A stretch of DNA of 9,628 bases, from positions 1 through 9,628 of the forward strand of contig DOKQ01000002.1 in NCBI GenBank assembly GCA_003510215.1, in the 5' to 3' direction. The position numbers and the translations under genes were made by a program. Below are positions 1 to 5,677 of this stretch, piece by piece (positions within the stretch are counted from its first letter, which is position 1; the number at the start of each line of letters is the position of its first letter). Source of the stretch: Erysipelotrichaceae bacterium. GTDB taxonomy: Bacteria; Bacillota_I; Bacilli_A; Erysipelotrichales; Erysipelotrichaceae. The notes under the pieces are model-generated. The model was not told where the DNA came from. It saw only the letters and a program-made list of their open reading frames with translations, and did not search any database.

Positions 1-6
1 CACCAA

Positions 7-87
7 CTCCCTTCAGTTTCATCATTCAATGCATTTCTGTTCGTCTCACTAGACGTTACTATTGCAAAGTGGATTTTACTTTTTCAA
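7..87 (-). promoter_or_regulatory. Possible promoter and ribosome-binding site of a minus-strand gene starting just outside the left edge
   Basis: On the minus strand, TTGAAA (82-87) and AATAGT (58-63) are separated by 18 bp and could be -35 and -10 boxes. A Shine-Dalgarno-like AAGGGAG (7-13) lies 6 nt from the window edge, so a start codon could fall immediately to the left. A short inverted repeat CGTCT/AGACG (42-46 and 51-55) sits at the expected transcription start and could be an operator. The -10 match is only fair and no coding sequence can be verified. Otherwise nothing recognisable lies in positions 1-99. Confidence 0.25.
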
Positions 88-99
88 TCAACAAAGCAC

Positions 100-122
100 A
101 AAAAAAGCATGAAATCATGCTT
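100..122 (-). terminator. Rho-independent terminator of the pyrophosphatase-like gene
   Basis: Directly after the TAA stop at 121-123, the minus strand reads AAGCATG-ATTT-CATGCTT followed by a run of T. This is a 7-bp stem with a 4-nt loop; the U-tract corresponds to A100-A106 on the plus strand. It closes the leftward transcription unit that may begin as far back as the metal repressor near 3608. Confidence 0.8.
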
Positions 123-510
123 ATTCTGACATTGCCCACGATGGAACAGTATTCCCTCGTCGAATGAGGACAGACTTCTGAAAATCTGTCTGATTTAGAA
201 AGCGAAGAATTTCTTCTTCCTCTGCTGGTGTACACCCGACCAATAATTTGACATCAATATCTTTCTTGAGAATATCCGCGGCCACAACCAACGTTTGGAT
301 TGAAGAAGCTGATCCGCTTCCACGATAAACCGCAATACCATCCTGGTCGCGATTAATTGTATCTTCCAAAAAGCCGTAGTCAACAGGATAAACCAAGTTA
401 TGATACACGGGGTGTACGCTGTTTTTCTTGCGAGAAATAATTAGCTTCGAAGAAAAATAAAGTGTATCTATTTTTTGCCAAAAATATGCGTTGTTTTCAA
501 TTGCGTTCAT
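121..510 (-). CDS. Small inorganic-pyrophosphatase-like protein, start at 510
   Basis: A 129-residue soluble protein resembling a shortened family I inorganic pyrophosphatase. Visible family signature: HPVYHNLVYPVDYGFLEDT (residues about 33-51), then RDQDGIAVYRGS, corresponding to the YPxDYGF...DGDxxDV region of true enzymes. A second conserved-looking block is LVVAADILKKDIDVKLLVGCT (about 74-94). True family I enzymes are roughly 170 residues or more and use several Asp residues for Mg2+. Here the last Asp of the DxDGxDV motif is replaced by Ala (DQDGIAV) and the C-terminal active-site part is absent, so pyrophosphate hydrolysis is doubtful. Short proteins of this type are, to my knowledge, commonly named pyrophosphatase in Bacillota without proof. 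The frame is open upstream to an ATG at 564, but that stretch carries a strong promoter; the ATG at 510 has the SD. It lies downstream of the exonuclease gene and is followed by a terminator. Confidence 0.7.
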   Translation of the reverse strand: MNAIENNAYFWQKIDTLYFSSKLIISRKKNSVHPVYHNLVYPVDYGFLEDTINRDQDGIAVYRGSGSASSIQTLVVAADILKKDIDVKLLVGCTPAEEEEILRFLNQTDFQKSVLIRRGNTVPSWAMSE

Positions 511-513
511 TTC

Positions 514-521
514 ATCACCTT
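514..521 (-). promoter_or_regulatory. Ribosome-binding site fixing the start at 510
   Basis: The minus strand reads AAGGTGAT five nucleotides or so before the ATG at 508-510, matching the 16S anti-SD tail. No comparable SD precedes the in-frame ATG at 562-564, so 510 is the likely start. Confidence 0.7.
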
Positions 522-532
522 CATGCCACTCT

Positions 533-561
533 ATTATAGCTTTATTTTCATTTTCTGTAAA
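533..561 (-). promoter_or_regulatory. Sigma-A promoter of the pyrophosphatase-like gene
   Basis: On the minus strand, TTTACA (556-561) and a perfect TATAAT (533-538) are separated by exactly 17 bp. The predicted transcript start is near 526, giving a leader of about 16 nt before the ATG at 510. It lies within 30-55 bp of the exonuclease stop, and no terminator hairpin is seen between, so the gene may be both independently promoted and reached by read-through. Confidence 0.8.
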
Positions 562-587
562 CATGAAAAACTATTGAAAATTTCGAA

Positions 588-1166
588 TCATTCCCACGTA
601 ACATATCTTTCAATACCCACACCTAATGTTTCACAGAGACTTTTCACCTCAAATTCACTGGCCAATACCATTAATTGATTCACAATCGAAGCAGCCGCAA
701 TGGAATCACTGAGTGCATGATGATGATCTAAATTAAGTTGCAATGCCTGTGCTACTGTGTTCAACTTATGATTTGGTAAAAAGCGAAAAACTTTCCTGCT
801 CAATTTAACCGTATCGACAAAATAGAAGGCACGATCTTCAAGATCATAAAGATTCATTAGAGATACCAGCACCTTCGCATCAAAGGCTGCATTATGAGCA
901 ACACAATAGGTATCTTCAAAATAGGGTTTTAAACTCGGCCACAAGGCATCAAACTCACATGCATCTGCCACATCATCCGGCGTAATATGATGAATATCTA
1001 TAAAATCTTCATCAAACCTTCTGAGTGTAGGATGCGGTTTAATAAGATGGTAAAATTGCTCTACGAGCACTCCGTCTTCAAATACCACGATGCCTACGGA
1101 GCAGGCAGACGCCATATTCCGATTCGCAATCTCAAAGTCAATCGCCAGAAATCTATGTTCGACCAT
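588..1166 (-). CDS. DEDDh-type 3'-5' exonuclease (DnaQ/epsilon-like)
   Basis: A 192-residue single-domain exonuclease of the DnaQ-like RNase H fold. ExoI is AIDFEIA (D10, E12); ExoII is HNAAFDAKVL (D96); ExoIII-epsilon is HHALSD (H149, D154). All five DEDDh residues for two-metal-ion catalysis are therefore present. Residues 40-100 carry the usual pattern of the family (IKPHP, ITPDDV, LWPSLKPYFE, VAHNAAFD). It lacks polymerase, BRCT or helicase regions, so it is a stand-alone enzyme; its substrate (DNA proofreading, repair or RNA trimming) cannot be told from sequence. The ATG at 1164-1166 has a GAGGG SD at 1173-1177, inside the end of the upstream ATPase gene. The two reading frames overlap by 14 nt, which implies translational coupling in the metal operon. 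No terminator is visible after its TGA. Confidence 0.9.
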   Translation of the reverse strand: MVEHRFLAIDFEIANRNMASACSVGIVVFEDGVLVEQFYHLIKPHPTLRRFDEDFIDIHHITPDDVADACEFDALWPSLKPYFEDTYCVAHNAAFDAKVLVSLMNLYDLEDRAFYFVDTVKLSRKVFRFLPNHKLNTVAQALQLNLDHHHALSDSIAAASIVNQLMVLASEFEVKSLCETLGVGIERYVTWE

Positions 1167-3228
1167 ATAGTACCCTCATCGCATTGGTAATGGCGAGTAA
1201 AGCCACACCAACATCCGCAAATACTGCTTCCCACATACCTGCTATTCCAAGTGCACCCAAAATTAAAACCAGACCTTTAACGGCAAAAACCAGTATAAGA
1301 TTTTGAACAATAATTCTATGGGTCTGTTTTGCGATTTCAAACACTCGAACCACATCAGCAGGATCATCTTTCAATAAAATAACATCGGCTGCTTTGATAG
1401 CAACATCACTCCCTAACTGACCCATAGCAATTCCCAGATGACTCGTTATAAGAACGGCAGCATCGTTGATACCATCGCCAACAAACGCAACCTTATGGCC
1501 CAATCTCATCCTTGCCTGTGTCTTCTCCACTTTTTCTTCAGGAAGCAATTGCCCAAACGCTTCATCAAGTTTCAGCAACTTCTCTACATGTTTAACTACC
1601 CGGAAGCGATCACCGCTTAACAAGCCAGTGTATATTCCTTTGCTCTTCAAATCCTCAATCGTACGTATCGACGTCGGTTTAATATCGTCCGAAATTAGCA
1701 AAATCCCTATCAGTATCGTATCTTTAAAAACACCAACCATCGTTGATACCGATGCTTCAATCAGTTTCTGATGATTTACATCAAGCGCACTGATTTCTTC
1801 AGGTGTAATCTTACGAAGCTCAATCTGATGATGATGAATAACTCCACTCACGCCCATTGACGCCTTCTCGGAAATCTGTTCTACTTGAAGCAGTTTTACA
1901 TCCTGACGATAACTCAGTATGGCTTTGGCAATGGGATGGGAAGAAAACTGTTCCAGTGACTTGGCATAACTCAAAATCAATGTCTCATCCACTTCAGATG
2001 TCTCAATTATATTATCCACTACTAACTCACCCTTAGTCAAAGTTCCTGTCTTATCAAAATAAACAGTATCAATCTGCTTGGCAGCTTCAAGTGCCAGCCC
2101 ACCTTTAAATAAAATCCCATGACGACTTGAATAACCCATCGAAGCAAAATAGCTTAGAGGGATGGAAATAACCAGAGCACAAGGGCAACTGATTACCAAA
2201 AAGATCAGACCACGATATACTGCAGTTGAAATACCTTCACCCATTAACAATAAGGTTAGCATCACCAATAAAGAAAGAACCACAACCGTCGGCGTATATA
2301 CTGCCGCAAATCGATTCATCATCGTTTCAACTTTCGCTTTTTTCTTAGATGCCTCTTCCATATATCGAACCATTTTTGCCACAGAGGAATCCTGATATTG
2401 ATTCGTTACCTTGATAAACACAGGTGAGCTCAAGTTGATGGATCCCGCCTGAACATAGGAATCAACGGAGACATCTACCGGCAGGGACTCGCCACTTAAT
2501 GCTTTTACATCCATCATAGAGTGACCATCGATCACAAAACCATCACAGGCCACTTTTCGTCCAACCCCCACAAACAATAGATCATCAACTCGCACATGCT
2601 CAGGCTTAGTAACAACCATTTCTTTACCTTGAACAACAAGCGCTTCTTCCACGGTTAAATCAAGCAGCGAAGAAATAGCATCTTTCGAACGCAAGACAGC
2701 TTTATCTTGAAAATACTCACCTACCGTATAAAATAGCATGACCCCTACAGCTTCAGGCAGTTCACCAATAGCAATCGCTCCTAACGTTGCAATGGACATA
2801 AGGAAATTTTCATCGAACCACTGCTTTGAAATAATTCGTTTACCCGCTTTAATCAACACCGGATATCCAATATACCCATAAGCCAGTAAAACCAACACCT
2901 TAGCCCACACATCCTCAACTAGCAAAGATAGCAGCAACGCCAAGACTCCTACACTTATCGAAAGAAGCCAACAACGTTCTTTCTTTTGATTTTGAGGTTT
3001 TTCATCATCCTCAAAATGAACACCCACATCTTCAATAGCTGTAATCTGCTTTCGAATTTCATCATAGACCGATGAATCAAAATCATCTTCTACATCTAGA
3101 ATCATTTTACTGCTCGCAAAATCAAGTCGTGCCAGAGTGATATCTGAACGACCATTCATTGCTCTTTCGATTTTTCCACCACAGTTTGCACATGACAGTC
3201 CGTCAAGTGTAATCACAATCTGTTTCAT
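1153..3228 (-). CDS. cadA: P1B-2-type heavy-metal-translocating ATPase (Zn2+/Cd2+/Pb2+ exporter)
   Basis: A 691-residue membrane pump that exports soft divalent metals using ATP. Order of parts: an N-terminal HMA domain with the metal-binding GLSCANC motif (C13, C16); membrane helices from about 87; an actuator domain with SGES (245-248); the membrane CPC motif (ISCPCALV, C348 and C350); the phosphorylation loop DKTGTLT (D392); the SSHP nucleotide-binding motif (H431, P432); and the hinge GDGIND (584-589). The last two helices have K651 (FAVKG) and D672 (FADVG), the pair that marks the Zn/Cd/Pb class (ZntA/CadA) rather than the Cu class. Length is typical for a one-HMA CadA. The ATG lies one base after the repressor stop, and its GAGGG SD is in the last repressor codons, so translation is coupled. 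Preference between Zn, Cd and Pb is not decidable; the symbol is by class and context. Confidence 0.95.
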   Translation of the reverse strand: MKQIVITLDGLSCANCGGKIERAMNGRSDITLARLDFASSKMILDVEDDFDSSVYDEIRKQITAIEDVGVHFEDDEKPQNQKKERCWLLSISVGVLALLLSLLVEDVWAKVLVLLAYGYIGYPVLIKAGKRIISKQWFDENFLMSIATLGAIAIGELPEAVGVMLFYTVGEYFQDKAVLRSKDAISSLLDLTVEEALVVQGKEMVVTKPEHVRVDDLLFVGVGRKVACDGFVIDGHSMMDVKALSGESLPVDVSVDSYVQAGSINLSSPVFIKVTNQYQDSSVAKMVRYMEEASKKKAKVETMMNRFAAVYTPTVVVLSLLVMLTLLLMGEGISTAVYRGLIFLVISCPCALVISIPLSYFASMGYSSRHGILFKGGLALEAAKQIDTVYFDKTGTLTKGELVVDNIIETSEVDETLILSYAKSLEQFSSHPIAKAILSYRQDVKLLQVEQISEKASMGVSGVIHHHQIELRKITPEEISALDVNHQKLIEASVSTMVGVFKDTILIGILLISDDIKPTSIRTIEDLKSKGIYTGLLSGDRFRVVKHVEKLLKLDEAFGQLLPEEKVEKTQARMRLGHKVAFVGDGINDAAVLITSHLGIAMGQLGSDVAIKAADVILLKDDPADVVRVFEIAKQTHRIIVQNLILVFAVKGLVLILGALGIAGMWEAVFADVGVALLAITNAMRVLYGRT

Positions 3229-3229
3229 T

Positions 3230-3580
3230 TTATTCCCTCACATGTTCCAGTGTCTGTTTAAATATTTGTGCTATATGATTGTCATTCAGTGAATAGAACA
3301 CATTCTTCCCTGATTTACGCGACTTAACTAAACGCGTCTGTTTTAGATTCGATAATTGATGTGAAATGGCCGATTGAGAAACCTCGAGAACTTCCTGAAG
3401 ATCGCATACACACATCTCACTGACAAATAACGCACTTAATATTTTAAGCCGAGTCGGATCTGAAAGCATTTTAAAAATCATGGACATGGCTTCATATTCC
3501 TCATCGATCAATAATGTACTCATCACTTTACTTAATATCTCAGGATGAATCTGCTGCGTCTTACATACATCAACTTTCAT
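3230..3580 (-). CDS. cadC: ArsR/SmtB-family metal-sensing repressor, CadC-like
   Basis: A 116-residue winged-helix repressor. The core is FKMLSDPTRLKILSAL (36-51), then the CVCDL segment and the recognition region CDLQEVLEVSQSAISHQLSNLK (59-80), then the wing KSGKNVFYSL. Two metal sites of the family can be read. The alpha3N-type cysteines are C57 and C59 (ELCVC in CadC, EMCVC here) plus C6 in the N-terminal arm. The alpha5 site is D100-x-H102-x10-H113-xx-E116, the same spacing and residues as CadC. Known family behaviour is release from DNA on binding Cd, Pb or Zn. The second arm cysteine of CadC is missing; H12 is the nearest candidate. The start at 3580 has GAGGTG as SD, and a 9-2-9 operator lies just upstream. 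It is first in the operon with the ATPase. Confidence 0.92.
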   Translation of the reverse strand: MKVDVCKTQQIHPEILSKVMSTLLIDEEYEAMSMIFKMLSDPTRLKILSALFVSEMCVCDLQEVLEVSQSAISHQLSNLKQTRLVKSRKSGKNVFYSLNDNHIAQIFKQTLEHVRE

Positions 3581-3591
3581 CTTATCACCTC

Positions 3592-3611
3592 ATATGAATA
3601 TCTGTTCATAT
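3592..3611. promoter_or_regulatory. ArsR/SmtB-type operator (9-2-9 inverted repeat)
   Basis: ATATGAATA-TC-TGTTCATAT: arms 3592-3600 and 3603-3611 are reverse complements at 8 of 9 positions around a 2-bp centre. This agrees with the ATATGAACA-type half-sites of SmtB/CzrA/CadC operators. It covers the predicted transcript start of the repressor (near 3608) and abuts the -10 box, so bound repressor would block initiation. It is the expected autoregulatory site. Confidence 0.88.
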
Positions 3612-3614
3612 ATT

Positions 3615-3643
3615 AATATATACGATTTCATCGTTTTTGTAAA
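3615..3643 (-). promoter_or_regulatory. Promoter of the metal-efflux operon
   Basis: On the minus strand TTTACA (3638-3643) is followed after 17 bp by TATATT (3615-3620). The start is expected near 3608, inside the repressor operator, giving a leader of about 28 nt before the ATG at 3580. It should drive the repressor, ATPase and exonuclease genes. Confidence 0.8.
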
Positions 3644-3660
3644 TAGAATTGACACTTTAA

Positions 3661-3696
3661 TTGTACCTATTCACACACATCGTTGTACATATCACA
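3661..3696 (+). repeat. Imperfect direct repeat in the divergent intergenic region
   Basis: TTGTACCTATTCACA (3661-3675) recurs as TTGTACATATCACA (3683-3696), start to start 22 bp, close to two helical turns. It lies 65-100 bp upstream of the predicted mscL transcript start and 18-53 bp beyond the -35 of the divergent metal operon. It could be a pair of activator or repressor sites, but could also be chance in AT-rich DNA. Confidence 0.35.
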
Positions 3697-3724
3697 GGTT
3701 TCGAATGAATCCAAGGTTTTATGT

Positions 3725-3753
3725 TTGAAACCAGTAATTAAACGATATATAAT
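3725..3753 (+). promoter_or_regulatory. Promoter of mscL
   Basis: TTGAAA (3725-3730), a 17-bp spacer, and perfect TATAAT (3748-3753). Start near 3760; the SD AAAGGGAGG (3762-3770) is 8 nt before the ATG at 3779, an unusually strong site consistent with good expression. Confidence 0.85.
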
Positions 3754-3778
3754 GATTTTATAAAGGGAGGAATTTAAC

Positions 3779-4174
3779 ATGCTTAAAGAGTTTAAAAAGT
3801 TTGCCATTCGCGGAAATGTCATTGATCTCGCTGTTGCTGTGATTATCGGTGGTGCCTTCGGTAAAATCGTTTCTTCATTCGTGAATGATATAGTGATGCC
3901 TCTCATCGGCGTCATCCTTGGTGGAGTTAATTTCAAAGAATTGGCCTGGGTTTTGGTCGAAGCTACCGACGAAGTTGAAGCTGTTGCTGTAAGATATGGT
4001 TTATTTATTCAAAATATCATCGATTTCGTTATCATCGCTTTCGTCATTTTCCTCATGATTCGACTTATTAATTCCATGAAGAAAAAAGAAGAAGAAGCTC
4101 CATCAGCTCCACCAGCACCCGAACCAACCGTGGTTTTGCTCGAAGAAATCAGAGATTTGCTTAAGAAGTCCTAA
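3779..4174 (+). CDS. mscL: Large-conductance mechanosensitive channel MscL
   Basis: A 131-residue inner-membrane channel subunit (homopentamer) that opens under membrane tension and releases solutes after osmotic downshock. The N-terminal amphipathic segment is MLKEFKKFAIRGNVIDLAVAVIIG, the family signature. TM1 with the pore constriction GGAFGKIVSSFVND spans about 14-45. A periplasmic-side loop (about 46-73) contains NFKELAWVL. TM2 is GLFIQNIIDFVIIAFVIFLMI (about 74-95), ending in a KKKEEE charge cluster. A proline/alanine-rich linker leads to a short C-terminal helix (VLLEEIRDLLKK) that forms the cytoplasmic bundle. Length is normal for the family. It stands as a single-gene unit between its own promoter and a strong terminator. 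Confidence 0.98.
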   Translation: MLKEFKKFAIRGNVIDLAVAVIIGGAFGKIVSSFVNDIVMPLIGVILGGVNFKELAWVLVEATDEVEAVAVRYGLFIQNIIDFVIIAFVIFLMIRLINSMKKKEEEAPSAPPAPEPTVVLLEEIRDLLKKS

Positions 4175-4199
4175 AAGCTGATACCGCAGCTTTTTTTTT
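4173..4199 (+). terminator. Rho-independent terminator of mscL
   Basis: AAAAGCTG-ATACCG-CAGCTTTT forms an 8-bp stem with a 6-nt loop, followed by an unbroken run of T (4191-4199). The stem begins in the mscL stop codon (4172-4174). Confidence 0.9.
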
Positions 4200-4207
4200 A
4201 CAATAAA

Positions 4208-4236
4208 TTGACGTATGTCGTAAAATCAGCTATCAT
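4208..4236 (+). promoter_or_regulatory. Promoter of the MATE efflux gene
   Basis: TTGACG (4208-4213), 17-bp spacer, TATCAT (4231-4236). Predicted start near 4243 leaves a leader of about 14 nt. Two near-matches to the TGTCA/TGACA pentamers found before the downstream regulator, TGACG (4209-4213) and TGTCG (4216-4220), fall in and next to the -35 box. Confidence 0.75.
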
Positions 4237-4245
4237 CTATCAATC

Positions 4246-4249
4246 GAGG
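4246..4249 (+). promoter_or_regulatory. Ribosome-binding site favouring the MATE start at 4257
   Basis: The only SD-like sequence is GAGG at 4246-4249. It is 1 nt from the ATG at 4251 (too close) but 7 nt from the in-frame ATG at 4257, so the latter is preferred. Confidence 0.65.
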
Positions 4250-4256
4250 TATGTCC

Positions 4257-5540
4257 ATGAAGCAATTGAAAACTACACTGATCTACATCTTATTTTCTAT
4301 GTTAAGTACCTTTTCCATGAGTTTGTACATTCTTGCGGATACCTTTTTTATTGCCTATGGTGTAGGACCGACAGGAATTGCGGCACTCAACGTGGTTTTG
4401 CCTGTCTATAACCTGCTCTTTGCCATTTCACTGATGATTGGCATCGGATCGGCAACCCTCTATTCACTTCACAAAGAAAACCATGCATCTATCTTTTCAT
4501 CAAGTATTCGCTTGGCTATCTATATCGGTATAGCTTTCACAATGGCCGGTACCTTTTTCTCAAAAGAAATCGTGATCTTACTTCAGGGTAATGACGCTGT
4601 CATCCCCTATGCATCAACTTATGTTCGAATCCTTCTTTATTATGCCGTCTTCTTTATGCTAAATAATGTCATCACCCCTTTTGTCCGTAATGATCATAAT
4701 CCAAAGTTAGCCAGCTTCGCAATGATCGTAGCTTCATTTTCAAATATCATCCTTGATTACATTCTGATTATTCATTTTAACCTCGGAATGGCTGGAGCAG
4801 CCATCGCAACTGGAATTTCACCGATCATAAGCTTAGCCATCTTGTATCGTCACCGCTTTTTCAAGCAACGAACAGTCACTATGGCTAAACAACCACTTCA
4901 AAAATATCCACTATCCCTTGTAAGTCAAGGCGGTATCGGTGCATTAATCATCGAACTCTCCTCAGGGATTACCATCATTGCCATTAACACCTACCTGTTT
5001 GCACTGTCCGATGAATCTTCAGTGGCTATCTATGGAATTATTGCGAATGTATCTTTGGTTATTATTGGTCTTTTTGTCGGTATTGGTCAGGGAATTCAGC
5101 CAATAATTTCTTCTTTGCATAGAGATCAGAGACATAAGGAAAAGAGCCATTCTCTTTTACTGGCCTTAGCCATTGCTTTATTGATTGCAAGTTTACTTAA
5201 TCTGGCTCATGGATTATTCCCAAACATATTATCCTCCATCTTTTTATCTTCAAATCCAGAATTGGCTAATCAATTAGCTGAAGCAGCTCAACTATACTTT
5301 CCATCATTTGTGTTTGCAGGAATCAATATTGTGATTGTCTCATATTTTCAGGCAATGCTACTTTCAAAACCAGGCATCTTAATAACCATGCTTCGTGGAG
5401 CGATTGGAACCTTATTGATTCTACCCATCGCTGCTCATTTTTTTGGTCTGCAGGGAATCTTCTTGACTGTCACTCTTGTAGAAAGTGTCGCATTTATTCT
5501 AAGTGGCATCCTAATTAAACTTCATCTGAAAAAAATCTAA
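4257..5540 (+). CDS. MATE-family multidrug/toxin efflux transporter
   Basis: A 427-residue polytopic membrane protein (2 residues more if the ATG at 4251 is used), with about twelve hydrophobic segments in two homologous halves. Family features: ILADTFFIAYGVGPTGIAALNVVLPVYNLL in TM1-TM2, with the conserved Asp (residue 28); PFVRNDHNPKLA before TM5; SNIILDYILI with MAGAAIATGIS in the TM5-TM6 region; and GIGQGIQPIIS in the C-lobe, the counterpart of the G.xQGxQP motif of MepA-like members. Such proteins expel cationic drugs or metabolites in exchange for Na+ or H+; the substrate is not inferable. The usual NYGA after QPIIS is not conserved (QPIISSLHRDQ). Length is at the short end of the family (usually about 440-460). 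It has its own promoter and is followed by a terminator and by a DNA-binding regulator on the same strand. Confidence 0.92.
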   Translation: MKQLKTTLIYILFSMLSTFSMSLYILADTFFIAYGVGPTGIAALNVVLPVYNLLFAISLMIGIGSATLYSLHKENHASIFSSSIRLAIYIGIAFTMAGTFFSKEIVILLQGNDAVIPYASTYVRILLYYAVFFMLNNVITPFVRNDHNPKLASFAMIVASFSNIILDYILIIHFNLGMAGAAIATGISPIISLAILYRHRFFKQRTVTMAKQPLQKYPLSLVSQGGIGALIIELSSGITIIAINTYLFALSDESSVAIYGIIANVSLVIIGLFVGIGQGIQPIISSLHRDQRHKEKSHSLLLALAIALLIASLLNLAHGLFPNILSSIFLSSNPELANQLAEAAQLYFPSFVFAGINIVIVSYFQAMLLSKPGILITMLRGAIGTLLILPIAAHFFGLQGIFLTVTLVESVAFILSGILIKLHLKKI

Positions 5541-5586
5541 TATAGGATTGCAAAACCTATTACCTCAAACTTGCGTCATTCTTTTC

Positions 5587-5614
5587 TGCAATTATGCACA
5601 ATTGCATCTTTTTT
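5587..5614 (+). terminator. Probable terminator after the MATE gene
   Basis: TGCAATT-ATGCAC-AATTGCA (perfect 7-bp stem, 6-nt loop) followed by TCTTTTTT. The stem is AT-rich, so termination may be partial and some read-through into the regulator gene is possible. A weaker hairpin ATAGG/CCTAT lies at 5542-5560 without a T-tract. Confidence 0.6.
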
Positions 5615-5620
5615 CATTTT

Positions 5621-5673
5621 TGTCATTGACATCTTTTGTCATGTTCTGTCATAATTTGACAAAGGAGTTGACA
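5621..5673. repeat. Phased TGTCA/TGACA pentamer series, probable operator array
   Basis: Six copies of TGTCA or its reverse complement TGACA start at 5621, 5627, 5637, 5647, 5657 and 5669; four of these are at exact 10-bp intervals. They can be read as inverted repeats: TGTCA-N1-TGACA (5621-5631), TGACA-N5-TGTCA (5627-5641) and TGTCA-N5-TGACA (5647-5661). The series overlaps the -35 box, spacer, -10 box and leader of the helix-turn-helix protein gene that follows. Placement and one-face-of-helix phasing fit an autoregulatory operator bound by that protein; the assignment to this protein is inference. Confidence 0.65.
5626..5655 (+). promoter_or_regulatory. Promoter of the helix-turn-helix regulator gene
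   Basis: Perfect TTGACA (5626-5631) and CATAAT (5650-5655) with an 18-bp spacer (or TCATAA at 5649-5654 with 17). Predicted start near 5662. The SD AAAGGAG (5661-5667) lies 10 nt before the ATG at 5678. The -35 itself contains a TGACA element and a TGTCA overlaps the start of the -10. Confidence 0.75.
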
Positions 5674-5677
5674 ACCT

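Noticed and set aside
1..129. Open plus-strand frame from position 1 to a TGA at 127-129
   Set aside because: The translated residues resemble no known protein end, and the frame runs across the minus-strand terminator and the stop of the pyrophosphatase-like gene.
1466..1771. 101-codon plus-strand open frame inside the ATPase gene
   Set aside because: Antisense shadow of a clearly conserved P-type ATPase region; no SD and no protein-like composition.
3649..3654. Perfect TTGACA on the plus strand upstream of mscL
   Set aside because: No -10-like hexamer lies 16-18 bp downstream (the DNA there reads CACACA), whereas TTGAAA-17-TATAAT at 3725-3753 is well placed.
3697..3732. Inverted repeat GGTTTC...GAAACC overlapping the mscL -35
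   Set aside because: Arms of only 6 bp separated by 24 bp; too weak to call as operator or structured RNA, and the left arm is outside the transcript.
3667..3936. Minus-strand frame of 89 codons covering the mscL start
   Set aside because: It is antisense to mscL, its promoter and SD, and shows no recognisable protein features.
4251..4256. Upstream in-frame ATG at 4251 as the MATE start
   Set aside because: The only SD (GAGG, 4246-4249) is 1 nt away from it, too close for initiation, but ideally 7 nt from the ATG at 4257.
5621..5673. CRISPR or integration-site interpretation of the repeated pentamers
   Set aside because: The units are only 5 bp with no unique spacers of CRISPR size, no cas genes, no integrase and no flanking duplication; promoter overlap fits an operator better.
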